18,915 bases of DNA. It comes from Chlorobiales bacterium. Its GTDB lineage: Bacteria; Bacteroidota; Chlorobiia; Chlorobiales; Chlorobiaceae. This document shows, piece by piece, positions 8,329 through 16,305 of the stretch. Every line of letters starts with the position of its first letter. Within the stretch, counting starts at the first letter, position 1. The DNA lies in NCBI GenBank assembly GCA_022360275.1, contig JAKSDC010000207.1, positions 1 to 18,915 on the forward strand, read 5' to 3'. The notes under the pieces are model-generated. The model was not told where the DNA came from and searched no databases. It saw nothing but the letters and a program-made list of their open reading frames with translations. The position numbers and the translations under genes were made by a program.

Positions 8329-9234
8329 TTACTCTGTTGCTGCCATTGCGGTTTTTCGAGGCTTTTCGTTGCGCGAAAGAATCCGGAAGTACACGTCTTC
8401 CAACGACGGTGCTTTCGGCTCGAATCCGTCTCCGGGACATCCTTCCGCATTGACTGTTACCTGCAACCTGCCAAGATGAAAATGACTTGCAATAACCTTA
8501 TACTCCCTGTCATACTTCTCCAGATCCCTCTTGACGATCTCTTTTACCCACAGCCTGTCTTTCAGTTGCCGCTCCATTTCCGAGGGCGCTCCTTCGAGCA
8601 GCACACGGCCGTTACCCATAATCGCCATGTCGCTGCAGAGCGTGCTGACGTCTTCGACGATATGGGTCGAGAGGATCACGACCGTGTTCTCGCCGATTTC
8701 CGACAATAGGTTGTAGAAACGGTTTCGTTCACGCGGATCGAGGCCGGCTGTCGGCTCGTCGACGATGATGAGGCGCGGCTCGCCAAGAAGAGCCTGTGCT
8801 ATGCCGAATCGCTGCTTCATGCCACCGGAATACCCGCCGAGTTTTTTCCGACGGTCTTCCCACAGATTCACTTTCTTCAAAAGTGCGTCAACCTGTTCTT
8901 TTCGTTCGGACGCCTTGGCGATCCCTTTCAAGTCGGCAAGATGCAGCAGAAACTCTTCGGCCGTCAGGGAGGGGTAGACGCCGAACTCCTGCGGCAGATA
9001 CCCCAGTACCTTCCTCAGCGACACCGGATCCTTGGCAACATCGATGCCGTCGAACACGACCGAGCCTTCGTCGGCATCCTGCAGGGTTGCGATCGTTCGC
9101 ATCAGCGTCGATTTCCCCGCACCGTTTTCTCCCAGAAGCCCGAACATGCCCTTGCCGATCGACAAGCTTACATCCTGCATCGCCTTGACGCCGTTCGGAT
9201 ATGTTTTCGAAAGATCCCTGATCTCCAGCTTCAT
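8329..9234 (-). CDS. ABC transporter ATP-binding protein (CcmA/ABC-2 exporter type)
   Basis: The cytosolic ATPase subunit, 301 residues, that powers the adjacent permease. All ABC motifs are intact: Walker A GENGAGKS (35-42), Q-loop YLPQEFG (79-85) with Gln82, signature YSGGM (135-139), Walker B LIIVDE (155-160), D-loop AGLD, and switch His191 in STHIVED. The C-terminal extension of about 80 residues after the nucleotide-binding domain is common in ABC-2 exporters. The start ATG 9234 has only a weak ribosome binding site (GGTGAT). It is the first gene of the ATPase-permease-methyltransferase run, preceded by a T-rich terminator-like stretch that may separate it from the upstream receptor. Confidence 0.93.
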   Translation of the reverse strand: MKLEIRDLSKTYPNGVKAMQDVSLSIGKGMFGLLGENGAGKSTLMRTIATLQDADEGSVVFDGIDVAKDPVSLRKVLGYLPQEFGVYPSLTAEEFLLHLADLKGIAKASERKEQVDALLKKVNLWEDRRKKLGGYSGGMKQRFGIAQALLGEPRLIIVDEPTAGLDPRERNRFYNLLSEIGENTVVILSTHIVEDVSTLCSDMAIMGNGRVLLEGAPSEMERQLKDRLWVKEIVKRDLEKYDREYKVIASHFHLGRLQVTVNAEGCPGDGFEPKAPSLEDVYFRILSRNEKPRKTAMAATE

Positions 9235-9254
9235 CGTATCACCGTTTAGAATTC

Positions 9255-9281
9255 AAAAAAAATCAGTCCCCCGGACCGGGA
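9255..9281 (-). terminator. Possible Rho-independent terminator after the right TonB-dependent receptor
   Basis: On the minus strand a short GC-rich stem (TCCC/GGGA, 281-278 with 270-267, and competing pairings within CCCGGTCCGGG) is followed by eight T residues (9262-9255). It lies 49 bp after the receptor stop and 21 bp before the ATPase start. A second T7 run occurs at 9301-9295. The stem is short, so termination may be partial. Confidence 0.4.
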
Positions 9282-9329
9282 ATATCCGATCCAGAAAAAA
9301 ATCATGCTTGTCCACATATGCAGCAGCCC

Positions 9330-11504
9330 CTACCAGTAGGCCTCCAGGCCGATACCGAGACGACGCGGCGTGCTCACGCTGCCATAAGCTTCGACTCCGA
9401 AAGCGCTGGCGTCATAGAGATTGGTCTCATAAAAATCGTCGAGCAGATTCGTGCCCCATACATACGCCGCCCAATGGCTTTGACGATACCCTATTTTAGC
9501 GTCCAGTACATGACGGGTAGACAATTCGGTCGCCTCTTCAGCTCCGATCTGGCTATACGTTTCATCAACCCAGCGGAAACTGCCACCAGCAAAAAAACCG
9601 CTTCTGTGAGTATAGTCTGCCCCAATGGAGAAAGTCCATTCAGGAGCGTTCGGCAAAGACCTGCCAGCGTAATCAATCCCGTAAACCTCAAACTCCTTGA
9701 ATTCAGAGTGCGCATAGCCCAGAGCTACAAAACAATCCAGATCATGTGTTACTTCGGCACTCGCCTCCAGCTCGAAACCCTTGATCTCGGTTTTGCCGGC
9801 GTTGACAATGAGTTCGTCGAAAGAAGGGAGACCACCCGGCGGCAGGACCGGCACCTGCTGCTTGCTCCAATCGATCAAAAAGATATTGCTGTTGAGCGTC
9901 AAACGGCCATCCAAAAGGATGGATCGAAAGAACACCTCGTAGCTGTCGGCATACTCTTCACCATAGGCCTGAATGATCTGGGCGAATGGCGCAACAGCAA
10001 CCCCACCGGAACGATACCCTTTCGCGTATTTCAAACCGGTGTGGAGATCATCGGTGAATCTCCAGGTGAGACTCGCGGATGGTAAATACTGGGAAAAGTC
10101 GGTTTCTCCATCCAGATCGGCCACAACACCGTTAAATGTTGTTGAGTTGTTGGTGTCCCGTTTTTCATAGTTATAACGCAGACCACCGTTCAGTGTGATG
10201 TTGTCGAGGATATCATAGTCCAGATTTACGTAGAGCGCCATGGTATTGACCTTTTCAGCGAGATCGAAAATGGCACTGTAATCTCCTAATCCTGGAAGAA
10301 AGCCGGAAGAATCGTAGAGACTTGTCGACTCGGAATTCGAGTAATACCCGCCGACCAAACCGCGTAGTCGGGCGCTGTCGTAGTGCAGGCGTAAATCCTG
10401 GCTCAACATCCACTCTTGCAGATTCCCAACGACGCTTAACAGATCGAACGGGAGCAGGTCGCCGTCGTAGAGAAACTCCCCTACGTAAAGATCGTTATAG
10501 CCGGTCACGGCGGCCACCTTCCAGTTCTCATCAATACGGATATCCGATTCCAGGGCCCAAAGCCAGCCTTCGGCAGGATATTTTCCCGGAAAGGTTTCAA
10601 GGTTTTTTCTATCCTCGAGCCTATACTCTCCGTACTCTGTCGCCCTTGCCTGAGAGTTTGTTTTCGACTTCTCGTACATGCCGGTAAAATTGAATGCAAC
10701 ATCCTCATTTCCGGAAGGCTGAAACAACAACTGTATCCGCGCCATCCGCTCATCGATACGGGCAATATCGTCATCTCCGGTAATAGCGCTTTCGACGCCA
10801 CCGTCACTGTTGCGGGTTTCAAGCGTAATCCGGGTCGCCAAAACATCATCGACCAGTGGTATATTTTGATAAGCCGCAAGGTTCCAAGTGTCCAGCTCGC
10901 CATACTCGCCGCGCACTTTGCCTGCAGTTGTAAAATCAGGCCGGTTGTAATTAAAGAACACCGCGCCGATCATGGAGTTCGGTCCCTGCAGAGTGGACTG
11001 GGGACCACGCAATACCTCCACCGACCGAACATCCCATGTTGAAGGTTTGAGATAATCACTCGTATACCCTCCCAGCGGAACTTGGTTGATAAACACGGTT
11101 GAAAGCAGGTTCGTCTGATTGAATGAAGCGAGTAACGCAGTGTTGTTGACACCGCGGATACTGAATGTGCCAAACTGAGCGATACCTTCCGAGTTCACAT
11201 TAGCCACCCTGTTCAACACATCGTCGATAGTCGAAATCGGCTCGTTTTCCATGCGAGCTTCATCGATCACCGCGGTACTGGTAGGCAGATCCTGAATATC
11301 ACGACCCACCTTGTCGCCAACCACCTCAATGCCTTCCATAAGGTGCTGCGGTATATTTACAGGCGCCTCAGCCGTTATACTGGTGACGGAATCGGCCTGT
11401 ACAGTGGCGTCCGCCACTTCGTTCTCCGCCCGAACAATCCCGGCAAGAGCAACCTGCGCAATCAGGCAACACGCAAGTCCTTTTTTTACAACAGTTATGA
11501 ACAT
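9330..11504 (-). CDS. TonB-dependent outer-membrane receptor
   Basis: A second outer-membrane receptor, 724 residues from ATG 11504. A clean signal peptide (MFITVVKKGLACCLIAQVAL onward, cleavage after VRA near residue 26) argues for this start over the ATG at 11552, which lies inside the inserted hairpin element. A TonB-box-like stretch MEGIEVVGDK (56-65) leads into the plug (about 66-190) with FSIRGVN (114-120) and VRSVEVLRGPQSTLQGPNS (159-177). The typical glycine-rich VINIIT segment is altered to AVFFNYNRP. The barrel ends in EAYW, an aromatic terminus. It is only distantly similar to the left receptor, so the two probably take different ligands. The ribosome binding site is weak, and the leader is taken up by the 143-bp element, so expression may differ from the ancestral state. 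Substrate unknown. Confidence 0.92.
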   Translation of the reverse strand: MFITVVKKGLACCLIAQVALAGIVRAENEVADATVQADSVTSITAEAPVNIPQHLMEGIEVVGDKVGRDIQDLPTSTAVIDEARMENEPISTIDDVLNRVANVNSEGIAQFGTFSIRGVNNTALLASFNQTNLLSTVFINQVPLGGYTSDYLKPSTWDVRSVEVLRGPQSTLQGPNSMIGAVFFNYNRPDFTTAGKVRGEYGELDTWNLAAYQNIPLVDDVLATRITLETRNSDGGVESAITGDDDIARIDERMARIQLLFQPSGNEDVAFNFTGMYEKSKTNSQARATEYGEYRLEDRKNLETFPGKYPAEGWLWALESDIRIDENWKVAAVTGYNDLYVGEFLYDGDLLPFDLLSVVGNLQEWMLSQDLRLHYDSARLRGLVGGYYSNSESTSLYDSSGFLPGLGDYSAIFDLAEKVNTMALYVNLDYDILDNITLNGGLRYNYEKRDTNNSTTFNGVVADLDGETDFSQYLPSASLTWRFTDDLHTGLKYAKGYRSGGVAVAPFAQIIQAYGEEYADSYEVFFRSILLDGRLTLNSNIFLIDWSKQQVPVLPPGGLPSFDELIVNAGKTEIKGFELEASAEVTHDLDCFVALGYAHSEFKEFEVYGIDYAGRSLPNAPEWTFSIGADYTHRSGFFAGGSFRWVDETYSQIGAEEATELSTRHVLDAKIGYRQSHWAAYVWGTNLLDDFYETNLYDASAFGVEAYGSVSTPRRLGIGLEAYW

Positions 11505-11522
11505 CTTAAGTACTTCTTTTGT

Positions 11523-11665
11523 GGGCACCTCTATTGATTTGCAGCGCACCATGATTACTTCGTTGATCGGTGCTCAAAATCCTCATCCCGACGAGCTGGG
11601 ACTCCGGTTTCTGAGCTCCGTTCACCTCGTACTCATGCCGCTCGCGACAACGTATAGAGGTGCCC
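11523..11665. mobile_element. 143-bp MITE-like hairpin element with 12-bp perfect terminal inverted repeats
   Basis: The ends GGGCACCTCTAT (11523-11534) and ATAGAGGTGCCC (11654-11665) are perfect inverted repeats. Similarity between the arms continues inward for about 60 bp with near-equal spacing: ATGATTAC matches ATGAGTAC, and CGGTGCTCAAAATCC matches CGGAGCTCAGAAACC when one arm is reverse complemented. Only about 23 bp in the centre is unpaired, itself flanked by TCCC/GGGA. It has no coding capacity. This is the build of a miniature inverted-repeat element or an IS reduced to its two ends; I cannot assign an IS family. No clear target duplication is visible (left flank ends TTGT, right flank begins TTAT). 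It ends 18 bp before the start codon of the right receptor. Confidence 0.7.
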
Positions 11666-11701
11666 TTATGTTGTTAGGTTGTTGTTTGATTAACGAGAAA
11701 C

Positions 11702-11731
11702 TTCATATTCCCGAGCGTATTCAGGTCACAA
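11702..11731 (-). promoter_or_regulatory. Weak sigma70-like promoter candidate upstream of the hairpin element
   Basis: On the minus strand TTGTGA (11731-11726) and TATGAA (11707-11702) are 18 bp apart, each matching four of six consensus bases. If real, the receptor transcript would begin before the inserted element and carry the whole hairpin in its leader of roughly 190 nt. Such matches occur often by chance. Confidence 0.2.
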
Positions 11732-11763
11732 CACGCATTCCAGATAGCGCCTGTCCCCTCTTA

Positions 11764-12023
11764 TCACGTTTTCTTTCTTGCAATATCCATCTCCATCGGC
11801 ATCATCGGCGTATCCACCGTCATACTGTCAACAGTCACAAAACCTGCCCGACGCATGGCACCGGCAATTTCTCCCTGACGGAAAACCTGTCACACATGTC
11901 ATATTCAGCTATGAACTCTTCAGCCACGCGGAACACCTCTGGCCGATCGAACACCACCCCTTTCATGGACTCACTTTCAGAAACGATCCCTATACAGTCA
12001 TATTTGCCGGAAATCCCGAAAAA
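11764..12023 (-). pseudogene. Remnant of a COMT-like O-methyltransferase
   Basis: Two pieces of one class I methyltransferase remain in different frames. The first (about 12023-11880) includes SMKGVVFDRPEVFRVAEEFI and then AEYDMCDRFSV, matching the acidic-loop region after motif I in COMT-like O-methyltransferases, where FD-x-P is usual. The second (11871-11764) reads EIAGAMRRAGFVTVDSMTV and ends MDIARKKT plus a stop, matching the usual C-terminus with its AGF motif. Roughly a hundred residues expected between them are missing, pointing to an internal deletion with a frame change near 11871-11885. The N-terminal half is absent or unrecognisable; 12024-12108 holds only stop-interrupted sequence. 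It is not similar to the intact LCM-type methyltransferase at 4221-5048. Original substrate unknown. Confidence 0.65.
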
Positions 12024-12108
12024 CAACCGATCCCCTACAACACCGGGCCGCTGACAAACCCCTTCATGCTATAGGTCTCGTGCTCTCCCGCCCACCCAAC
12101 GATGTAAT

Positions 12109-12585
12109 TTATTTACCGCCTTTTGCCCAACCGAAAGCGAATACCACGCCGAAAACCCCCGGCATCGTACTGAGAACCATTCCTGCAAGCCCGAATGGAA
12201 TTTCCTCGGGGACCGTCAGATGAAAGGCGCTGTCCAGCAAGCCTCCCATAGTCATCACCGCTCCAACGATCACCGTCACCCACCGCCATATTTTTTGGTC
12301 CGAAAGCAACGGTAGAATCGCCGGCACCATCAATAGGGTAAACCAAACTACAGCGACATAGAACATCGCGCCGCTCATTCCCTCATGAGCGGGAAGCTTT
12401 GCAGTTTCGGCAATGGATGCAAGAGTAGCCCCCTCCACCTGCACTGCACTCATCAGTTCCTCTCCCCAACCGAACAACATGTTTGAGCTGAACACGCTAT
12501 GCAGCGACATATGCACAAGTGTGCCTGCAACACTAATAATGAACAACCCGGCGATCTGTGCACGCCGGAAAGAACCTGTATCCAT
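12109..12585 (-). CDS. Four-helix membrane protein, unknown function
   Basis: A 158-residue inner-membrane protein I do not recognise as a named family. Predicted helices lie at about 12-32, 72-94, 101-122 and 130-152. His25 and His29 (LVHMSLHS) in the first helix, and His122 (SAFHL) at the end of the third, sit in or near the membrane, and His67 lies in the loop; such His could bind heme or metal, but this is only suggestive. The start ATG 12585 is decided by an excellent ribosome binding site AAGGAGA at 12597-12591; an upstream open extension to 12633 is rejected. It follows the RND transporter stop by 54 nt and probably shares its transcript. The gap holds three tandem GTTAYV hexamers. Confidence 0.75.
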   Translation of the reverse strand: MDTGSFRRAQIAGLFIISVAGTLVHMSLHSVFSSNMLFGWGEELMSAVQVEGATLASIAETAKLPAHEGMSGAMFYVAVVWFTLLMVPAILPLLSDQKIWRWVTVIVGAVMTMGGLLDSAFHLTVPEEIPFGLAGMVLSTMPGVFGVVFAFGWAKGGK

Positions 12586-12590
12586 TTTTC

Positions 12591-12597
12591 TCTCCTT
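12591..12597 (-). promoter_or_regulatory. Shine-Dalgarno site deciding the start of the four-helix membrane protein
   Basis: AAGGAGA on the minus strand, 5 nt before ATG 12585. This fixes the start at 12585 rather than at an in-frame codon 48 nt upstream. Confidence 0.7.
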
Positions 12598-12639
12598 TTT
12601 TAACGTTATCGTTACGGTTACAACACAAGACAAAATCCG

Positions 12640-15012
12640 TTATGGATTCCCCGGGGCTTTCCGTTTGCCGGAAACAGCCTCGTCGCCGAACGGCTTGAAC
12701 CAGGCCAAAAGAATGGGAGTGACGAAATAATCGACGACCAGCGCCGTCAAAATGCCGATACCTATCAGCAAACCCATGTTGAAAAACACATTTGTAACCG
12801 ATACGAGATACGCTGAAAAACCAAGGATCAGCACCAGAGAGGTCAAAAACAGGGCCGAACCAACTGCGGTGAATACCCGGCTGGTGCTCTTCCGATAACT
12901 TCCTGTTCTGGAAAATTCAAGCTGCGCATGATTGATGAAATGAATGGTATCGTCGACAGCGAGACCGAGCAACATCGGCATTATCGTTACAGTCATCATG
13001 TCGAGCGGAATGTTTGCATATCCCATAACCCCACCCACAACGAGAGCAGGAGAAACATTGGGAATCATGGCAATCAAACCGGTTTTCAGGCTGCCGAAAA
13101 CCAGTGACATGAGTAAGGCAATTGCTCCCATCGCGAGAAAAAAAGATGAAATTTGGCCCCATGTCATATAGTCCTGCATGACCGTAAACTGGGACACGGC
13201 GCCGACAAGCAGCACTTTTGCACCAGGAAACAGCTCTTCGCCTCTCTCCTGTATCACCTGAAGTTCCCTCATCGCCTCCCCTGAGTTGTAATCACCCAGC
13301 TCAACCATCAAACGCACACGCTGGTAATCGTAGTCTGCCCATTTTTCGGCCTCGACACCGCCCGCATTCTCGTAAAGCAAAAGAAGCTGCGCAACCATCT
13401 CCCGGTTGTCGGGTATACGGTGAAACTCCGGCAGACCTGCGTTGAGCGACTGGTTCATATCCTTGATGATATCGACGATGGAAGTCACCTTTTTTGTCAA
13501 GGGAAACGACTTGACCTCACCAACAAGCTTGTCGAGTTTCTTCAGATTTTCCGGTTCGAGCACATCTCCCGGGTTTTCGAACTCAATAGCCGCATCATAG
13601 GAGTACAACGATCCCACCTTGCTCTGCCCGACCTCGTAAACCCGGTTGACATAAGGAACTTTCAACCCAAAGGTACGCAGCACGTCGAACGACACTTCGA
13701 AGCGGGCAATCCCGACGGCACAGGCGGCAACCACAATCCCGAAAACGCCCATGGTCAACACAGGACGTGCAAGCACGCGATCACCCAACCATACCATGAG
13801 ACGCCCAAGGAGCCCATCCTTTCTCTTGCTATCGATAACTCCGGGCTGGCAATCTTTTCCGAAGCTCAGAAGCGCAGGCAGCAAAATAACTGCCAGCACA
13901 TAGGTCACACCGACCAGAGCTGCCGATGTCAGACCGACAAAACGAATCGGGTGCAACGGAATGAAGAGAAACGATATCAGAGCGACCATTGTGGTCAAGG
14001 CGCTAAAAAGCAGTGGCCAGCCGGTTTCCTCCAACGCGAAAAGCACTGCATCTCGACGTTTGCCTGTGCGGAAAAACGATCGCCTGAAGTGATTGAACAA
14101 ATGGATGGCATAACCCACGGAAACCGCCAACCCCAGAAAAACCGGCATAAAGATCATCGATGGATCGAAAACAACACCCAGATGCCCCTGTACGCCGAGC
14201 ACGATCACAATACTCGAAAGTGCGCTCAGCAAAGGAAACACCACGCCGCGGACACTCCGCAGGGCAAAACCGAGAATCAGCACCGTAAAAAGCAGGCACA
14301 ACCCGAACAGGCGCACGATCTCTCCGCTCAGAAAATCTTGTTTATCGACATTGATCACCGGAAGACCACTTGTCAACGGATTGAGGGAACGATACTTTTC
14401 CTGCCCTGCAATCTCGTTAACCGTGCGGCCGATAATTATTTCGGGATTTTCAGCATAATGATCTCTCCAGTCATCCGGAACCGGCTTCATTCTCAGCATT
14501 ATCCAGGTCTGGCGGGAATCGTCCGAAAAAATACGGTTCTTCATCAGGGGTTTCACAAGTGCCTGCTGGCGAATCCGATCGAGCGCCTCCGGATCTTCGG
14601 GGATCTCCTCGGGAATCAACTCACCGATCTCCAACCCCTCTTCCGTTCCCCGGCTGAACTCGAAATCGGTCAATGAAACAACATCGTCGGCATACGGCAC
14701 TCGGTCGAGAAGCTCCTTGCCCATCTCCCGGATCTTTGCCAGCACATCGGGCGCAAAAACATTATCGGCCTGAACCAGAACAGCACAATACTGATCACTG
14801 CCAAAGATATCCTCGAACCGTTCCTTGGTAACAAGCAGCTCGTCATCCTCCAGAAACCAGTTATCCATATCCACATCGGTCTGAAGCTGCCTGAGCCCTG
14901 AAAACGATCCACCGAGGATCAGCAAAAACAGCACAATGTTCAACCAGCGGTACTTCAGAATCCATCCCCCGAATGAACGAAAACGACCGTTTATTTTTTC
15001 TATATTCAACAT
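12640..15012 (-). CDS. MMPL/RND-superfamily transporter
   Basis: A 790-residue inner-membrane transporter with the classic RND duplication: one helix (about 24-40), a large periplasmic domain, a bundle of helices (about 230-425), a second periplasmic domain, and a second bundle (about 635-770), totalling about 12 helices. The second half carries GLAVDD (683-688), the paired acidic residues expected for proton coupling in the fourth helix of a bundle; the matching place in the first half reads GLAVSVGYAIH and lacks them. This type (MMPL, hopanoid-transporter and sterol-sensing-like) often stands next to a LolA-like protein and a DUF1302 barrel, as it does here, and is thought to move lipids or hydrophobic compounds to the outer membrane. 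Start ATG 15012 lies 21 nt after the upstream stop with a weak ribosome binding site. Substrate unknown; siderophore export is possible but unproven. Confidence 0.9.
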   Translation of the reverse strand: MLNIEKINGRFRSFGGWILKYRWLNIVLFLLILGGSFSGLRQLQTDVDMDNWFLEDDELLVTKERFEDIFGSDQYCAVLVQADNVFAPDVLAKIREMGKELLDRVPYADDVVSLTDFEFSRGTEEGLEIGELIPEEIPEDPEALDRIRQQALVKPLMKNRIFSDDSRQTWIMLRMKPVPDDWRDHYAENPEIIIGRTVNEIAGQEKYRSLNPLTSGLPVINVDKQDFLSGEIVRLFGLCLLFTVLILGFALRSVRGVVFPLLSALSSIVIVLGVQGHLGVVFDPSMIFMPVFLGLAVSVGYAIHLFNHFRRSFFRTGKRRDAVLFALEETGWPLLFSALTTMVALISFLFIPLHPIRFVGLTSAALVGVTYVLAVILLPALLSFGKDCQPGVIDSKRKDGLLGRLMVWLGDRVLARPVLTMGVFGIVVAACAVGIARFEVSFDVLRTFGLKVPYVNRVYEVGQSKVGSLYSYDAAIEFENPGDVLEPENLKKLDKLVGEVKSFPLTKKVTSIVDIIKDMNQSLNAGLPEFHRIPDNREMVAQLLLLYENAGGVEAEKWADYDYQRVRLMVELGDYNSGEAMRELQVIQERGEELFPGAKVLLVGAVSQFTVMQDYMTWGQISSFFLAMGAIALLMSLVFGSLKTGLIAMIPNVSPALVVGGVMGYANIPLDMMTVTIMPMLLGLAVDDTIHFINHAQLEFSRTGSYRKSTSRVFTAVGSALFLTSLVLILGFSAYLVSVTNVFFNMGLLIGIGILTALVVDYFVTPILLAWFKPFGDEAVSGKRKAPGNP

Positions 15013-15033
15013 GACTCAACTCAACGATTTGTA

Positions 15034-16305
15034 TTAAAAACTGTACCTCGCCTTGAACCATACCTGCGAATTGTCGCGATACCGCCCAAAAGAATCTCCT
15101 TTGCCACCGAACACATCGACCCCGGCGAGAAGGTGCAGATAATCCGTGACTGCATACTCCGCCTTGATCTGATCGAAAAAGTCCTGCTCCCCGACATCGT
15201 AATAGAGCATGTTCGAAAGCGTCATGGTCTGGCGCATCAGCTTTTTGGAAACATGCAATGTTCCCGCGATGGCATGCTTTTCGGCCGCCATGCCGGGCTC
15301 ATGATCGACAACCGCCGCACCCGTCACCTGTGCAATCACCGACCAGTCGTTTCCCGGAGTCCAGTCGACCCCGCCGAGCCAGTGCAGGGCGTTTTTTTTC
15401 AAGGGATTCCCGGTAATGCTCTGTGGCTCGAAAAAACGCCCCAGATAGTAGGCAGCCTCGCCCCTGAACACGAAATCAGACCAGGGACGGGAAAATTCCA
15501 GGCCAAAAACCGTCACACGATGATGCTCCGGCGAAAAATGAATCTCGACCTCTCCCCCATCATCACCGGCAACCGTCCGGTGCATGGCGGGATTGTCATC
15601 CCAGGTGTGGAATGCTGAAACCGCAACATCCAGCCCCGACCAGAATGCAGAAACCCTCAGCGCGATCTCACTGTTTTCCAGCGACGTTTCAGGTTCGTCC
15701 ACCGGAGAAACCATTACCCGCACATCTTTCGGAGTATCCTGTTCCAGCACCCATGGATTATCCGCAGAAGGCTGAACAGCCGCCCTGAAAACAGGAATCC
15801 AGATCAGCTCCACGTCGACCTCGTTACCCAGCAACCTGAATTTGACGGCATCCACAGGGAGACGAATCTCCTCGAGATCCCGGGTGATAAATTCGGTGTA
15901 ATCCGGTGGTGAAATAATATCGGTGATCTGTACGCCATCTGCCTTACCCCATATGATCACTTGACGGCCGACACGCACATCCCATCCGTCGGCAGCGTAT
16001 TCCATCCAGACCTCGTGCAGATCAACTCCCGTTTCATCCTCGACTCCCCAGTTCTTCTGGGCATCAATGGAAAGGAGTGCATACATATCGCCGACCTCGG
16101 CCGACAGCTTGAGACGCCCCCAAACCCTCGACATAAGAGCGTCATGAGGAGAACGAATTCTCACGGATCGGGCACCCTCGACCCATCCGTCAACCTCCAC
16201 CCATTCCATCCACGAGCCTTCATCCGCGGCCGATGCAGAACCGGCGAATGGCAAATACCCTACAGCCATCACAAGAGCCTGCAGCAACTTTTTTTGCCAG
16301 CTCAA
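15034..16305 (-). CDS. Outer-membrane beta-barrel protein, DUF1302-like
   Basis: A 423-residue exported protein. A signal peptide (MSWQKKLLQALVMAVGYLPF, then AGSASA, cleavage near residue 27) precedes alternating hydrophobic strands and a terminal RYSF, typical of outer-membrane barrels. The segment VGRQVIIWGKADGVQITDII followed by SPPDYTEF and DLEEIRLPV resembles the conserved N-terminal part of DUF1302 proteins, though this one is shorter than most. The start is a TTG at 16305 overlapping the upstream stop as TTGA; no ATG in the region would keep a complete signal peptide. This makes translation dependent on the LolA-like gene. It could be the outer-membrane partner of the RND transporter. 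Function unproven. Confidence 0.75.
   Translation of the reverse strand: MSWQKKLLQALVMAVGYLPFAGSASAADEGSWMEWVEVDGWVEGARSVRIRSPHDALMSRVWGRLKLSAEVGDMYALLSIDAQKNWGVEDETGVDLHEVWMEYAADGWDVRVGRQVIIWGKADGVQITDIISPPDYTEFITRDLEEIRLPVDAVKFRLLGNEVDVELIWIPVFRAAVQPSADNPWVLEQDTPKDVRVMVSPVDEPETSLENSEIALRVSAFWSGLDVAVSAFHTWDDNPAMHRTVAGDDGGEVEIHFSPEHHRVTVFGLEFSRPWSDFVFRGEAAYYLGRFFEPQSITGNPLKKNALHWLGGVDWTPGNDWSVIAQVTGAAVVDHEPGMAAEKHAIAGTLHVSKKLMRQTMTLSNMLYYDVGEQDFFDQIKAEYAVTDYLHLLAGVDVFGGKGDSFGRYRDNSQVWFKARYSF

Noticed and set aside
8315..8440. N-terminal extension of the ABC permease
   Set aside because: It overlaps the ATPase gene end, is Arg/Ser-rich, and ATG 8314 has a good AGGAG site and starts a normal ABC-2 N-terminus.
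11311..12054. Plus-strand 247-aa and 98-aa open frames across the receptor start, hairpin element and methyltransferase remnant
   Set aside because: They run through unrelated features, have no ribosome binding site I can see and no domain. Part of the 98-aa frame reads smoothly, but the minus-strand methyltransferase pieces explain the region better.
13420..14676. 418-aa open frame on the plus strand opposite the RND transporter
   Set aside because: Low-complexity His/Gln/Lys-rich translation typical of an antisense shadow; the RND gene has intact motifs and membrane helices.
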